From Holophagaceae bacterium (lineage in GTDB: Bacteria > Acidobacteriota > Holophagae > Holophagales > Holophagaceae): DNA of 64,000 nt. Below are positions 44,748-53,038 of the stretch, piece by piece. Location: positions 1,302,001 to 1,366,000 of the forward strand of contig JADKJH010000001.1 of the NCBI GenBank assembly GCA_016722505.1. Direction: 5' to 3'. The first letter of the stretch is position 1, and every line of letters begins with the position of its first letter. The position numbers and the translations under genes are program-made. A model generated the notes under the pieces. That model was given only the letters and a program-made list of their open reading frames with translations. It ran no database searches and had not been told where the DNA came from.

Positions 44748-45977
44748 ATGACCCGCCCACCCATTCGAAGCATCTTCAACCTGACAGTGCTCGTAGCAGC
44801 GCTCGGCTACTTCGTGGACATGTTCGATCTATTGTTGTTTCCCATCGTGCGCCAGCCGAGCTTGACAGCCCTTGGCATTCCGCTGGGCGAAGCCCAGATC
44901 ACCATGGGTGCTTTTCTGTTGAACGCACAGATGGCCGGCATGCTGCTCGGCGGCATTTTCTGGGGTGTGCTGGGGGACCGCAAGGGCCGCCTGTCCACAC
45001 TCTTCGGCAGCATCGCGCTGTATTCAGTGGCGAATATCGCCAATGCCTTTGTGACGGGCATTCCAAGTTATGCCTTTTGGCGGTTCATGGCGGGACTGGG
45101 CCTCGCGGGCGAATTGGGCGCGGCCGTGACGCTGGTTTCCGAGGTGCTGCCGAAGGAATTGCGAGGCTACGGCACCGCTGTGGTGGCTTCGGTGGGGGTT
45201 TTCGGCACCGTGACCGCGGCCTTGGTGGGGCGGTATTTGACCTGGCAACATGCCTACCTGGCGGGTGGCGGCCTTGGGATCCTGCTGCTCTGCCTGCGGC
45301 TGGGCATGCGGGAAAGCCTGATGTTCCAGAAGTCCGAGGACACGGGTGTGAAACGTGGAGATTTCTTCAGCCTCTTCACCGCCTGGAGCCGTTTCGGGCG
45401 ATATCTGCGATGCATCCTTATCGGCCTGCCCTTGTGGTTCATCATGGGGATCTTGATCATCTTCTCGCCGGAATTCGGCCCCAGCCTGGGTGTGGTAGGG
45501 AAGATCAACCCGGGAGTGGCCATCGCCTGCTGCTACAGCGGCGTCACTGTCGGCAGCTTGGTTTCGGGATTCCTGAGCCAAGCCTGGGGGAGCCGCACCA
45601 AGGTGGTGGGTATCTTCATAGCTGCGGCTTTCCTGGGGGTCTCCGTGTTTCTCCTCGGCCGGGGATTCAGCACCTTCTGGATGTATGTATTGATGGCCTA
45701 TATGGGGCTGGCGGCGGGCTACTGGGCGGTCTACGTCACCATTGCCGCGGAGCAGTTCGGCACCAACCTGCGGGCCACCGTGGCCACCACGGTGCCGAAT
45801 TTCCTCCGGGGCTCGGTAGTGCTCATCACAAGTGGCTTTTTGATGTTGAAGGGCCAGCTTGGTCTATTGGGTGCAGCCTGGGTTGTGGGACTTGTCTGCT
45901 TCGCCTTGGCGGCTCTCAGCCTCGCCGGGCTGGAGGATACCCACGGAAGGGATCTGGATTTCATGGAGAAGGAATAG
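44748..45977 (+). CDS. Major facilitator superfamily transporter
   Basis: 409 residues, about 12 transmembrane helices. The cytoplasmic loop 2-3 motif is GGIFWGVLGDRKGRLSTLFGSIALYS, and the N-terminal DMFDLLLFPIVRQPSL resembles the sialate/benzoate/metabolite:H+ symporter groups (first helix with D-x-x-D/F-D). RYLTWQHAYLAGGG and a long central loop follow. Substrate unknown. Its stop lies two bases from that of the convergent DUF1501 gene. No clear ribosome site precedes ATG 44748. Confidence 0.85.
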   Translation: MTRPPIRSIFNLTVLVAALGYFVDMFDLLLFPIVRQPSLTALGIPLGEAQITMGAFLLNAQMAGMLLGGIFWGVLGDRKGRLSTLFGSIALYSVANIANAFVTGIPSYAFWRFMAGLGLAGELGAAVTLVSEVLPKELRGYGTAVVASVGVFGTVTAALVGRYLTWQHAYLAGGGLGILLLCLRLGMRESLMFQKSEDTGVKRGDFFSLFTAWSRFGRYLRCILIGLPLWFIMGILIIFSPEFGPSLGVVGKINPGVAIACCYSGVTVGSLVSGFLSQAWGSRTKVVGIFIAAAFLGVSVFLLGRGFSTFWMYVLMAYMGLAAGYWAVYVTIAAEQFGTNLRATVATTVPNFLRGSVVLITSGFLMLKGQLGLLGAAWVVGLVCFALAALSLAGLEDTHGRDLDFMEKE

Positions 45978-45979
45978 AA

Positions 45980-47293
45980 CTACAAGAATCCAAGGGTCGG
46001 ATAAGTTGCGCCCAGGATTCCCTTGCTGTCGCTGTAGCCTAGGAATTTTTCCAGGATGGTGGCGTACAGGCTGCGGAAATCCGTGGTGAAAACCATGTTT
46101 CCATTCGAGTCCGGCTTGGTGAGATCGGGATAGCCCAGGCCGTAGAAACCACCCTTCACCATGTTTCCAAGGGCGAAGGAGAGGATCGCGGTGCCGTGGT
46201 CGGTGCCGCCGTTGTTCTCCTTGATCCGGCGGCCGAATTCACTCCAGCCCACCACCATGACGCGATCCTGAGCCTTGATGGTCTGGCTGTTGACGGTGGT
46301 GTTGATGCTGGCCAGGTCATCGTAGAAGGCTTTGATACTCCCGCCCAACGCCCGCATGAGTCTTGGATAGTCGGCGAGCTGATTGCTGTGGGTGTCGAAT
46401 CCACCGAGGCGAACGGTGTAGATCTGGCCCGGGATGCCGCTGGCGATCATTTGAGCCACTAGTTTCAGCTGGGAACTGAGCTGACTGCTGACGTTCGCGA
46501 TGGCGTAGCCTGTGTCACCAGGATAGGGAACAGTGGGTGTACGGGGGGCGATGGCGGTGCTGAATTTAGTGGCCGCGTCATAGAAGAGTTTGCCTTCGGA
46601 AGCGGCGGTTGAGACGTCAGTGGCCGTTCCTGGATTGCTCAGGCTGTAGGCGTAACCGCTCTTCAGGAGATTGGAATCGGGCACCTGGGCGCTGCTGCGG
46701 AGATAGGCCGGAAAGCTGAATCCTGCGGAACTGGTGATGGCCACAAAATCCCTTTTCCGGCCATGGTTCATCAGGATGATGTCCGAGGTTGTCGTGATGC
46801 CCCGTAATACGTCTGTTGGTGCGAAAGCCGCATCACCCCAACGCCCGAGCCAGCCCGTGCCATCGGGTACCGCGGCACCCTGGCCCCAGAAATCCGTTGA
46901 GGTGAAATGGGAGAGATTGGGATTGGGCATCCCGACTCCAGGAATCCAGGCGATTTTGCCCGCGGCATGAATTACATCCAGGCCCGTGCAATCTTTGTTC
47001 AGGCCTATGCCGCCGCCCAGATCGGTGAGATTGCTCGTGGGGATGGCGAGCACCGGGCGGTTGGTTGCGTAGGCCCCGGCATTCGCCCCGCTGGTGGGCG
47101 GCAGCATGCTGAGCCAATCGCTCCCGCCCTGGATCTGCACCAGCACTAGGATGGGTCCCGTGACGGCAGGGGTTGGCGGAGGAGGACTGCCCCCATTGCC
47201 TGATGAAGTGCTACTGCTGCTGCAGGCAGTGAGGCCCGCCAAGGCAGCGCCTCCGGCGACTGTGGTTTGGATGAATTGGCGGCGTGAAGACAT
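45980..47293 (-). CDS. DUF1501 secreted protein
   Basis: 437 residues. The N-terminus MSSRRQFIQTTVAGGAALAGLTACSSSS is a twin-arginine-like signal with a lipobox (LTAC). The domain has ILVLVQIQGGSDWLSMLPP, RLGGFDTHSNQLADYPRLMRALGGSIKAFYDDL, RVMVVGWSEFGRRIKENNGGTDHGTAILSFALG, the alkaline-phosphatase-superfamily-like DUF1501 pattern. It is the third gene of a lipoprotein-DUF1800-DUF1501 operon, the usual pairing. The function of these pairs is unknown. Confidence 0.9.
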   Translation of the reverse strand: MSSRRQFIQTTVAGGAALAGLTACSSSSTSSGNGGSPPPPTPAVTGPILVLVQIQGGSDWLSMLPPTSGANAGAYATNRPVLAIPTSNLTDLGGGIGLNKDCTGLDVIHAAGKIAWIPGVGMPNPNLSHFTSTDFWGQGAAVPDGTGWLGRWGDAAFAPTDVLRGITTTSDIILMNHGRKRDFVAITSSAGFSFPAYLRSSAQVPDSNLLKSGYAYSLSNPGTATDVSTAASEGKLFYDAATKFSTAIAPRTPTVPYPGDTGYAIANVSSQLSSQLKLVAQMIASGIPGQIYTVRLGGFDTHSNQLADYPRLMRALGGSIKAFYDDLASINTTVNSQTIKAQDRVMVVGWSEFGRRIKENNGGTDHGTAILSFALGNMVKGGFYGLGYPDLTKPDSNGNMVFTTDFRSLYATILEKFLGYSDSKGILGATYPTLGFL

Positions 47294-47320
47294 GGTCTCC
47301 TCCAGTCAGTCAATCAGTGA

Positions 47321-48859
47321 TCAGTGCAATTGAGCGTGGGGAGAGCAGAGGATCAGGAAGGCTAGCTCTCGAACCTTGGCCTGGGTGGCGGCGGAGCTGT
47401 CCCAGATGAAACCCGAGGTCCAGAGTCCGTTCAGCCAGGTGGATTGGATGTCTGCTGGGATAGGCGCGGGCTGCAACAGGGCAGCTAGGCGGTCAAAGAC
47501 AGCCTGGGTCGAGGTGGGAGGAGTGGGAAACCAGCTGGCCACAGTGGATGGGAAAATCATCTGGGTTAGAGTCAGGTTTTCTCCCAAGGCCAGGGCGGCT
47601 GCCAGCTTGCCCCGATAGCGCGCGGTGTTGCTGTTGATCCATCCCGCGTGTTCGGCCCAGCCGTTGGGGCCGGCGGGGTCCAACACGGCCTGGCCGGCAT
47701 TTTCAAGGAAGGGGGCGACGGCACGCCATGCCGGAAAGCTGGGCAGGCTGGGGACGGTGGCTGTTGAGAGATCCGGACACAGCATGCGGCTCATGCGCAC
47801 GGTCCAGGCCACGGGTCCCTCGTACAGGTTGTAGCGATTGCTCCCGTCAAAGAAATACGCCGATTTGAAGATGAGCTTCAGGATGGCCTTCATATCGAAA
47901 TTCTGAGCCAGGATAACGGCCTGGAGATCCGAAAGGGCCGTGGAGCTGAAATTCGGATTCACAAAGAAGGTGAGCAGGCGTTTGGCCAGGAATGCCGCGC
48001 AGTTGGCGCCACGTTGTGTGAGGATGGCGGCGATGCAGGCATCCCCGAAATCGCTGGGAGCCCCAATGTCGAAGGTGGATCCAAGGAAAGTCACCGATCC
48101 CGTCGCGTGGAAGTTCGTATTCACGCGGAAGGTCGCGTCGTTGGGGCGCTGGATCTGGGGGTTGTTTGGATCGGCTTGGACATCCAGCGGGGTGTAGGTC
48201 CATCCAGATAGCGCCTTGGCGAGATTCGTGATGTCCTGTTGGTTATAGCCGTTGTCCACGCCCAGGGAATACAGCTCCAGGATTTCACGGGCGTAGTTCT
48301 CATTGGGGATGTCGCCGGACCCTGGACGCACTCGGTTTAATACCGTATCCAGCCAGACCATCATGGCCGGATCCTTGCTCACCGCCAGGAGCAGGTTTCT
48401 GAATTTTGCGGTTCCCAGTGTGCGGAATAGATTGATCTGTTTCACCGTGAAGGCCGTGTTATCCACCTTTTCGGCGCCCGTCGCGAAGAGCTGGTGGAAA
48501 AAAAGCGCCAGCTTTTCCTGGAAGGAATTCGGATTGAACTGCATGCGCCAAGCAAAATGGCTCTGGGCGATGGGAATGCCGCTCTGCCTCCGCCAGCCCT
48601 CCAGGCGGAAGGGATGGGGGGCCGGATCCGCCGGTATGGCACCGCGGACGGAGTCGCTGATGACATCCGCCTTGGGTAACGCCGCATTGAAAGCGGTCAT
48701 GTTGGCGCTCTGGTTGATCCAGGCATCAATGACGGTAGATGTGGGCTGCGCGGCCAAGAGAACGGCCGCTTCAGGCGTTACCCCAAAGCCTGCGCGGCGC
48801 GCGAAATGCATAACGTCCGATGCGGTCCACGAACCTTGTTGGGCATCAAAAGTGGCCAT
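47321..48859 (-). CDS. DUF1800 protein
   Basis: 512 residues from ATG 48859. Begins MATFDAQQGSWTASDVMHFARRAGFGVTPEA, the DUF1800 start (HLLxRxxFG type). It contains EKLALFFHQLFATGAEKVD, NPAMMVWLDTVLNRVRPG..PNENYAREILELYSLGVDNGYNQQDITNLAKALSGWTY, and LLTFFVNPNFSS, all typical. The frame is open to 48991, but AAGGAG seven bases before 48859 and the family start decide. It is followed after 27 bases by the DUF1501 gene. Confidence 0.9.
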   Translation of the reverse strand: MATFDAQQGSWTASDVMHFARRAGFGVTPEAAVLLAAQPTSTVIDAWINQSANMTAFNAALPKADVISDSVRGAIPADPAPHPFRLEGWRRQSGIPIAQSHFAWRMQFNPNSFQEKLALFFHQLFATGAEKVDNTAFTVKQINLFRTLGTAKFRNLLLAVSKDPAMMVWLDTVLNRVRPGSGDIPNENYAREILELYSLGVDNGYNQQDITNLAKALSGWTYTPLDVQADPNNPQIQRPNDATFRVNTNFHATGSVTFLGSTFDIGAPSDFGDACIAAILTQRGANCAAFLAKRLLTFFVNPNFSSTALSDLQAVILAQNFDMKAILKLIFKSAYFFDGSNRYNLYEGPVAWTVRMSRMLCPDLSTATVPSLPSFPAWRAVAPFLENAGQAVLDPAGPNGWAEHAGWINSNTARYRGKLAAALALGENLTLTQMIFPSTVASWFPTPPTSTQAVFDRLAALLQPAPIPADIQSTWLNGLWTSGFIWDSSAATQAKVRELAFLILCSPHAQLH

Positions 48860-48890
48860 GGGCGCTCCTTGGTGGGAGGTGGATGAAAAA

Positions 48891-49373
48891 TCAGTACGGG
48901 GCCCCGGCGTTGATCCAGCTGGTGATGTTGTCAACGGTGGCCTGGCAAACGTTGGCCCCCTGCTGGGGCATCCGCGTGCCATAGCCGCCACCCGGATTGT
49001 CGGATGTGATTTTCACTAAAAGCCAGGAGCGGCTTGGATCATTCGGTGTGACAAAAAGGTAACCAGGGGCCTCAGGAGTCATGTGAAGCAGATCGTTATA
49101 TACCTCCTGGGAGGTTCGCCAGTATGAAATATGGCCGCCAGTGGCCTGGTTGACGCCCAAACCGTGGCAACTGGTCGCTTGGCTATTGCCACAACTGCCG
49201 CTTTGCAGGGCTGGGTATATGTTTGTGCTGAATTTCGGCGCAGCGATAGGGCTGGGCAGTGGGCAAGTCGTGGCTGGGGGCGGTGTGGCCCCCCCGCCGC
49301 TACTTGAGCCGCCTCCTCCGCAGCCTGTGAGCAGCATCAAGAGGAAGGGATAGATGGAATGAGTTGGGCGCAT
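48891..49373 (-). CDS. Cytochrome-c-like lipoprotein with an atypical CxxxxxxxCH motif
   Basis: 160 residues. Lipoprotein signal (PFLLMLLTGC, then Gly/Ser run). The domain begins FSTNIYPALQSGSCGNSQATSCHGLGVNQATGGH and later has YLFVTPNDPSRSWLLVKITSDNPGGGYGTRMPQQGANVCQATVDNITSWINAGAP. This is the layout of small c-type cytochrome domains that accompany DUF1800/DUF1501 genes, with late Met as a possible axial ligand. The heme motif is expanded to C-x7-CH instead of CxxCH, so covalent heme attachment is doubtful. First gene of the operon. Confidence 0.7.
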   Translation of the reverse strand: MRPTHSIYPFLLMLLTGCGGGGSSSGGGATPPPATTCPLPSPIAAPKFSTNIYPALQSGSCGNSQATSCHGLGVNQATGGHISYWRTSQEVYNDLLHMTPEAPGYLFVTPNDPSRSWLLVKITSDNPGGGYGTRMPQQGANVCQATVDNITSWINAGAPY

Positions 49374-49470
49374 GGATCCTCGATGGATATCCCAGCATCT
49401 TTGAGGGAAACAGCCAGGGCAAGGGTAGGTCCATGGATGGACCCTTTGGCCGCCGAAAGGTTTAGGAACC

Positions 49471-49896
49471 TTGCCAGATGGTTCCGAACGCCCTTTTGAC
49501 GGCTTGGTGATTTTTCAACGACGGCTTAATCTCCAAGGGGAGGTTTTCGTGCCGCTGGATGCGCAAGTTCCGCTCTACCAAGGCGAGCGACTGAGGGATC
49601 TCATTCTATGCTACGCCGGGCCTTGGGCTTTTGTGCCCTACCTGCGCAATCGCGAAGATGAGGAGATGCTTTGGAATGCCCGGCAAGGCGTGCTGCTCGC
49701 GCTTGCGGAGGTCATCATTGGTCTTGCGCTGGTGGTATCTGGCCTTTTCCCGATTTTTGGAATCCTCGCCTTGCGCGTGCTGCTGCCCATGTGGCTGTTG
49801 TGGTGCCTGGGCATGTCCGTCACGTCAGTGCTCCAAGCCTCCAAAGGCAAGCGGCACAAGATCCCGGTGATCCATCAGTTCATCGAATATTTGTAG
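49471..49896 (+). CDS. Small membrane protein, DUF4870-like
   Basis: 141 residues, starting at TTG 49471 with AGGA close upstream. A soluble N-terminal half (FQRRLNLQGEVFVPLDAQVPLYQGERLRDLILC) precedes a membrane part with FVPYLRNREDEEMLWNARQGVLLALAEVIIGLALVVSG and a second helix (VLLPMWLLWCLGMSVTSVL). The DEExxWNARQGxLLxLAE segment resembles the DUF4870 pattern (p-H-A-r-Q). An ATG start in this frame is absent. Function unknown. Confidence 0.6.
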   Translation: MPDGSERPFDGLVIFQRRLNLQGEVFVPLDAQVPLYQGERLRDLILCYAGPWAFVPYLRNREDEEMLWNARQGVLLALAEVIIGLALVVSGLFPIFGILALRVLLPMWLLWCLGMSVTSVLQASKGKRHKIPVIHQFIEYL

Positions 49897-49910
49897 GGCT
49901 GGCGTTTTGT

Positions 49911-49929
49911 CCGGCCAGGAAGCGGCCGG
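49911..49929. terminator. Hairpin in the convergent gap before queA stop
   Basis: CCGGCC (49911-49916) pairs with GGCCGG (49924-49929) across a 7-nt loop, within the 34-base gap between two converging genes. On the minus strand it is followed by ACAAAACG; no strong T run on either side. Confidence 0.35.
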
Positions 49930-49930
49930 T

Positions 49931-50989
49931 TCAGCGCGCATTCAGGATGAGCATCGCATCGCCATAGCTGAAGAAGCGGTAGCGCTGGGCCACGGCCTCG
50001 GCATAGGCCGCCTTCGCGAAGTCCAATCCAAGCAGCGCGGAGACGAGTACGAACAGCGTGCTTTCAGGCAGGTGGAAATTGGTGAGCAGATGATCAGCGG
50101 TGCGAAGTTTGTATCCGGGCTTTATGAAGATTCGCGTGGAGCCGGACCGCTCAAGATCATGCCCATCCCAGGCCGCTTCCAGGGTTCTTAAACTCGTGGT
50201 GCCGATGCAAACCAAGGGACGATTGTGTTCTTTCAATATGGGCAGCAACGCAGATGATGTGGCCCCGGGGATCTCGAAGCGCTCCTCGTGCATGGCGTGG
50301 TCTTCAATAATATCCGCGGTCATAGGGCGGAACGTGCCGAGCCCCACGTGAAGCCGGACCGGCAGCCATTCGCACCCCTTCGATTCCAGCGTAGCGATTA
50401 ATTCCTGGGTGAAGTGCAAGCCCGCCGTAGGGGCAGCTACGGCTTCACCTTGGCTGGCGTGAAACGCAGTCTGATAGCGATTTTCATCTGTATCGTCCGC
50501 CAAATGCGAAATGTACGGAGGAAGCGGCAGACGGCCGATGCGATCCACCGAATCCCAGTCCAGATTGATGCCGTCGTGCACCACGCGGACTTTGCGTAGA
50601 CCTTCCTCCAATGTTTCGCCAATGTGCAATGCACCAAGATCCGCCCCATTTTCCGGAGAAATTATGCAAGCGGTTGCGCCGGACTTAAGCCTTGCTCCAG
50701 GCCGCACCATGGCTTCAAAAGATCCGTCGCTGAAAGCGTGTAGCAGCAGGGCTTCACCAGCGCCACCGCCTTTGCGCCGGAGGATCAGGCGCGCGTGGCG
50801 GACCTTCACATCGTTGGGCACCAGCAATGAATTTGCAGGAATGAGATCAGGCAAATCCCGGATCGCATGGTGCGAAAGCACCTTTGTCCGCGCATCCACC
50901 ACCAGCAGCCTTGCCCCGTCCCGCTCCGCAGCTGGATGCTGGGCGATCAATTCTTCGGGTAAATCGAAATGAAAATCTGAACGTTTCAT
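49931..50989 (-). CDS. queA: S-adenosylmethionine:tRNA ribosyltransferase-isomerase QueA
   Basis: 352 residues, full length. Converts 7-aminomethyl-7-deazaguanine in tRNA to epoxyqueuosine. Recognisable from FDLPEELIAQHPAAERDGARLLVVDA, LLVPNDVKVRHARLILRRKGGGAGEALLLH, PLPPYISHLADDTDENRYQTAFHASQGEAVAAPTAGLHFT, LHVGLGTFRPMTADIIEDHAMHEERFEI and TNFHLPESTLFVLVSALLG. Start overlaps the stop of the ABC exporter (ATGA at 50986-50989), so the two are co-translated. Confidence 0.97.
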   Translation of the reverse strand: MKRSDFHFDLPEELIAQHPAAERDGARLLVVDARTKVLSHHAIRDLPDLIPANSLLVPNDVKVRHARLILRRKGGGAGEALLLHAFSDGSFEAMVRPGARLKSGATACIISPENGADLGALHIGETLEEGLRKVRVVHDGINLDWDSVDRIGRLPLPPYISHLADDTDENRYQTAFHASQGEAVAAPTAGLHFTQELIATLESKGCEWLPVRLHVGLGTFRPMTADIIEDHAMHEERFEIPGATSSALLPILKEHNRPLVCIGTTSLRTLEAAWDGHDLERSGSTRIFIKPGYKLRTADHLLTNFHLPESTLFVLVSALLGLDFAKAAYAEAVAQRYRFFSYGDAMLILNAR

Positions 50990-52788
50990 TCGTGAAACTG
51001 CATTCCATGCAGCCTGGCATATTCGCCACCGAGGGCGAGCAATTCGCTATGGGTGCCGGCTTCGGCGACGTGGCCGTGTTTGAGGACCACGATGCGTGTG
51101 GCTTTCTGGATGGTGCTCAGGCGGTGGGCGATGACGAGGGTGGTGCGGTCCAGCATCAATGCTTCAAGCGCATCCTGCACAGCCCGCTCACTCTCGGTGT
51201 CGAGTGCAGACGTGGCCTCATCAAGAATGAGGATGGGCGGGTCCTGCAGCAATGCTCGGGCGATGGCGATGCGTTGGCGCTGGCCGCCGCTCAGGCTCGA
51301 TCCTGTTTCAGCCAAGGACGTATCGTAGCCCTTCGGCAGCTGTGAAATGAAATCATGGGCATGGGCTTTCTTCGCGGCTGCTTCAACGGCCTCGCGATCG
51401 GATCGCTTGCCATAGGCGATGTTGTCGTGCACCGTGTCCATGAAGAGCAGGGTTTCCTGATTCACGAAGCCGATCATCTGGCGCAAGGCCCGCACATCAA
51501 AATCACGGATGTCCACGCCATCCAGTGTGATGCGCCCGGCGGTTGGATCGAAGAAACGCGGCACCAGATTCACCAGCGTTGTCTTGCCGCCGCCGCTGCC
51601 GCCCACCAGCGCCACGGTCTCACCGCGGTTCACCTCCAGCGTGATGCCGCGCAGCACCTGATGCTTCTCGTCGTAGGAGAAGCTGACCTCCTTGAAGGCC
51701 AGGCATCGCGGTTGGGTAGGGATGGGCTTGGGGTCCGCAGACATGGGTAGCTGGGGTTCCCGGTCCAACATCGAATAAACGCGGTCCAGGCTGGCGTTCG
51801 CCACCTGCACATCATTGTTGAGTTTCGTAAGGCGGCGCAGGGGGTCGTAAAGGGCGTAGACCGCCAGCAGGTAGGTGAAGAAGTCCGCTCCGTTGAGGGT
51901 TCCGGCCTGGATGCCCTTCGCCGCGTAGAGCACCAGCCCCGCCAGCAGGCACCCGCCGACGATTTCCATGATGGGGGTGCTGAGGGCCGAGGCCCGCGCA
52001 CTCTTCATCCCCAGGCGGTAGAGCTCCTCGTTTTGAAGGCGGAACCGGTTCAACTCATAGGGCTCCCGCGCGAATCCAAGCACCACCCGGATATTGGAAA
52101 AAACTTCCTTGAGCCGCTGGAGCAGGCGGCTGGAGGCCTCCTGGTTGCGATGGTTCACCCGCCGGATGCGCCGGCTCAGATTCTTCACGGGTAGCACCAC
52201 CAGGGGGCCTGCGATGAGCAGTACCAAAGTCAGCTTCCAGTTCATGTAGAGCAGGTAGCCGAACATGCCCGCTGCGGTGGTGATCTCCCGCATGGCCTCG
52301 GCCATCTGGTTGCTGGCGATGCCCTGGACAGCGCCTACGTCGGCGATGCTGCGCGTGAGCAATTCCCCCACGGGGTGTTTCTGGAAAAAGGCTGGTTCCA
52401 TCCGCATGAAATGGGCGAAGAGCCGCTCTCTCAGGGCCTGGGTGGCCTTGATGCCGCTGCGGACCATCAGCAAGGTTCCGCTATAGCTGAATACGCCCTT
52501 CATGGCGAAGATCACCACGAGAAGGGCTGGAACAAAATAAGTACTGTGCTGCAGCACTGACCCCGATGGCATCAGCGACATGAGCCAGGCCTTGAATTGG
52601 GTCATCTTCGCCATGGAATTCAACGCTGAGGCGCCGCCCATTTGCAGATTGTCCTTGAAAACGAAGTTCAAGGTCTGGATGAGCAAGACCTGGCAAAGCC
52701 CCGCCAGCATGAGCAGCAGGAAGCCCCCGAGGTTCAGGGGCAGGTATCTAAGCAGGTGGTCCTTGAAGAACCGGCGGAAGACAGACAT
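50986..52788 (-). CDS. MsbA-like ABC exporter (fused membrane and ATPase domains)
   Basis: 600 residues, a half-transporter working as a homodimer. Six transmembrane helices in the first about 320 residues, then an ATPase domain with Walker A VALVGGSGGGKTTLVNL, Q-loop VNQETLLF, signature LSGGQRQRIAIARALL, Walker B ILILDEATSALD and switch His IAHRLSTI. Layout and size match lipid A/lipid flippases of the MsbA group; multidrug export is an alternative. It is divergent from the DAHP synthase leader and coupled to queA. Confidence 0.88.
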   Translation of the reverse strand: MSVFRRFFKDHLLRYLPLNLGGFLLLMLAGLCQVLLIQTLNFVFKDNLQMGGASALNSMAKMTQFKAWLMSLMPSGSVLQHSTYFVPALLVVIFAMKGVFSYSGTLLMVRSGIKATQALRERLFAHFMRMEPAFFQKHPVGELLTRSIADVGAVQGIASNQMAEAMREITTAAGMFGYLLYMNWKLTLVLLIAGPLVVLPVKNLSRRIRRVNHRNQEASSRLLQRLKEVFSNIRVVLGFAREPYELNRFRLQNEELYRLGMKSARASALSTPIMEIVGGCLLAGLVLYAAKGIQAGTLNGADFFTYLLAVYALYDPLRRLTKLNNDVQVANASLDRVYSMLDREPQLPMSADPKPIPTQPRCLAFKEVSFSYDEKHQVLRGITLEVNRGETVALVGGSGGGKTTLVNLVPRFFDPTAGRITLDGVDIRDFDVRALRQMIGFVNQETLLFMDTVHDNIAYGKRSDREAVEAAAKKAHAHDFISQLPKGYDTSLAETGSSLSGGQRQRIAIARALLQDPPILILDEATSALDTESERAVQDALEALMLDRTTLVIAHRLSTIQKATRIVVLKHGHVAEAGTHSELLALGGEYARLHGMQFHE

Positions 52789-52831
52789 GAACCATTAGCT
52801 TATCGGGACCTGGCGCATGAGGGCGGACACC

Positions 52832-52860
52832 TTGATCCTGAACAAAGTTTCAGGCATGGT
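52832..52860 (+). promoter_or_regulatory. Weak candidate promoter for the DAHP synthase leader
   Basis: TTGATC (52832-52837), 17-nt spacer, CATGGT (52855-52860). The -10 box is poor (three of six). It would give a short 5' end of about 23 nt before the leader peptide ATG. Confidence 0.3.
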
Positions 52861-52889
52861 GGATGAACGCATCAGGCGTAGCAGGACAC

Positions 52890-52964
52890 ATGAACATTCT
52901 CCGGACCTCCTTTTATTACTTTGGCTTTCGCACCTTGGCGCGAGTCGGAGGGTCCCTGAACTAA
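52890..52964 (+). CDS. Phe/Tyr-rich leader peptide of the DAHP synthase attenuator
   Basis: A 24-codon frame (ATG 52890, TAA 52962-52964) with AGGA four bases upstream. Codons 8-13 encode FYYFGF (52911-52928), five aromatic residues in six. This is the type of control peptide that stalls the ribosome when Phe-tRNA or Tyr-tRNA is scarce. It is too short for ordinary gene calling and lies in a different frame from the DAHP synthase. The peptide itself is not expected to have a function. Confidence 0.8.
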   Translation: MNILRTSFYYFGFRTLARVGGSLN

Positions 52965-53026
52965 CTCAGATCAGAACCAGACCTAAACCCCCGATTCGCA
53001 CCCCGCGGATCGGGGGTTCTTCTTTT
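52903..53026 (+). promoter_or_regulatory. Transcription attenuator (segments 1-4) before class II DAHP synthase
   Basis: Segment 1 GGACCTCC (52903-52910) pairs with segment 2 GGAGGGTCC (52947-52955, one bulged G). Segment 2 extended as TCGGAGGGT (52945-52953) pairs instead with segment 3 ACCCCCGA (52987-52994, one bulged A). Segment 3 AACCCCCGAT (52986-52995) pairs perfectly over 10 bp with segment 4 ATCGGGGGTT (53009-53018), followed by CTTCTTTT (53019-53026), an intrinsic terminator. The aromatic codons lie directly after segment 1. A ribosome stalled there would mask segment 1, allow 2:3 pairing and prevent the terminator. Confidence 0.8.
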
Positions 53027-53038
53027 CAGGAGCAAGTC

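Noticed and set aside
44663..46042. 459-codon plus-strand open frame
   Set aside because: Overlaps the MFS transporter gene in another frame, which has clear transmembrane helices and family motifs; this frame has none.
52817..53038. N-terminal extension of DAHP synthase
   Set aside because: The extension would translate the attenuator hairpin and has no ribosome site; ATG 53039 has a good site and gives the usual family length.
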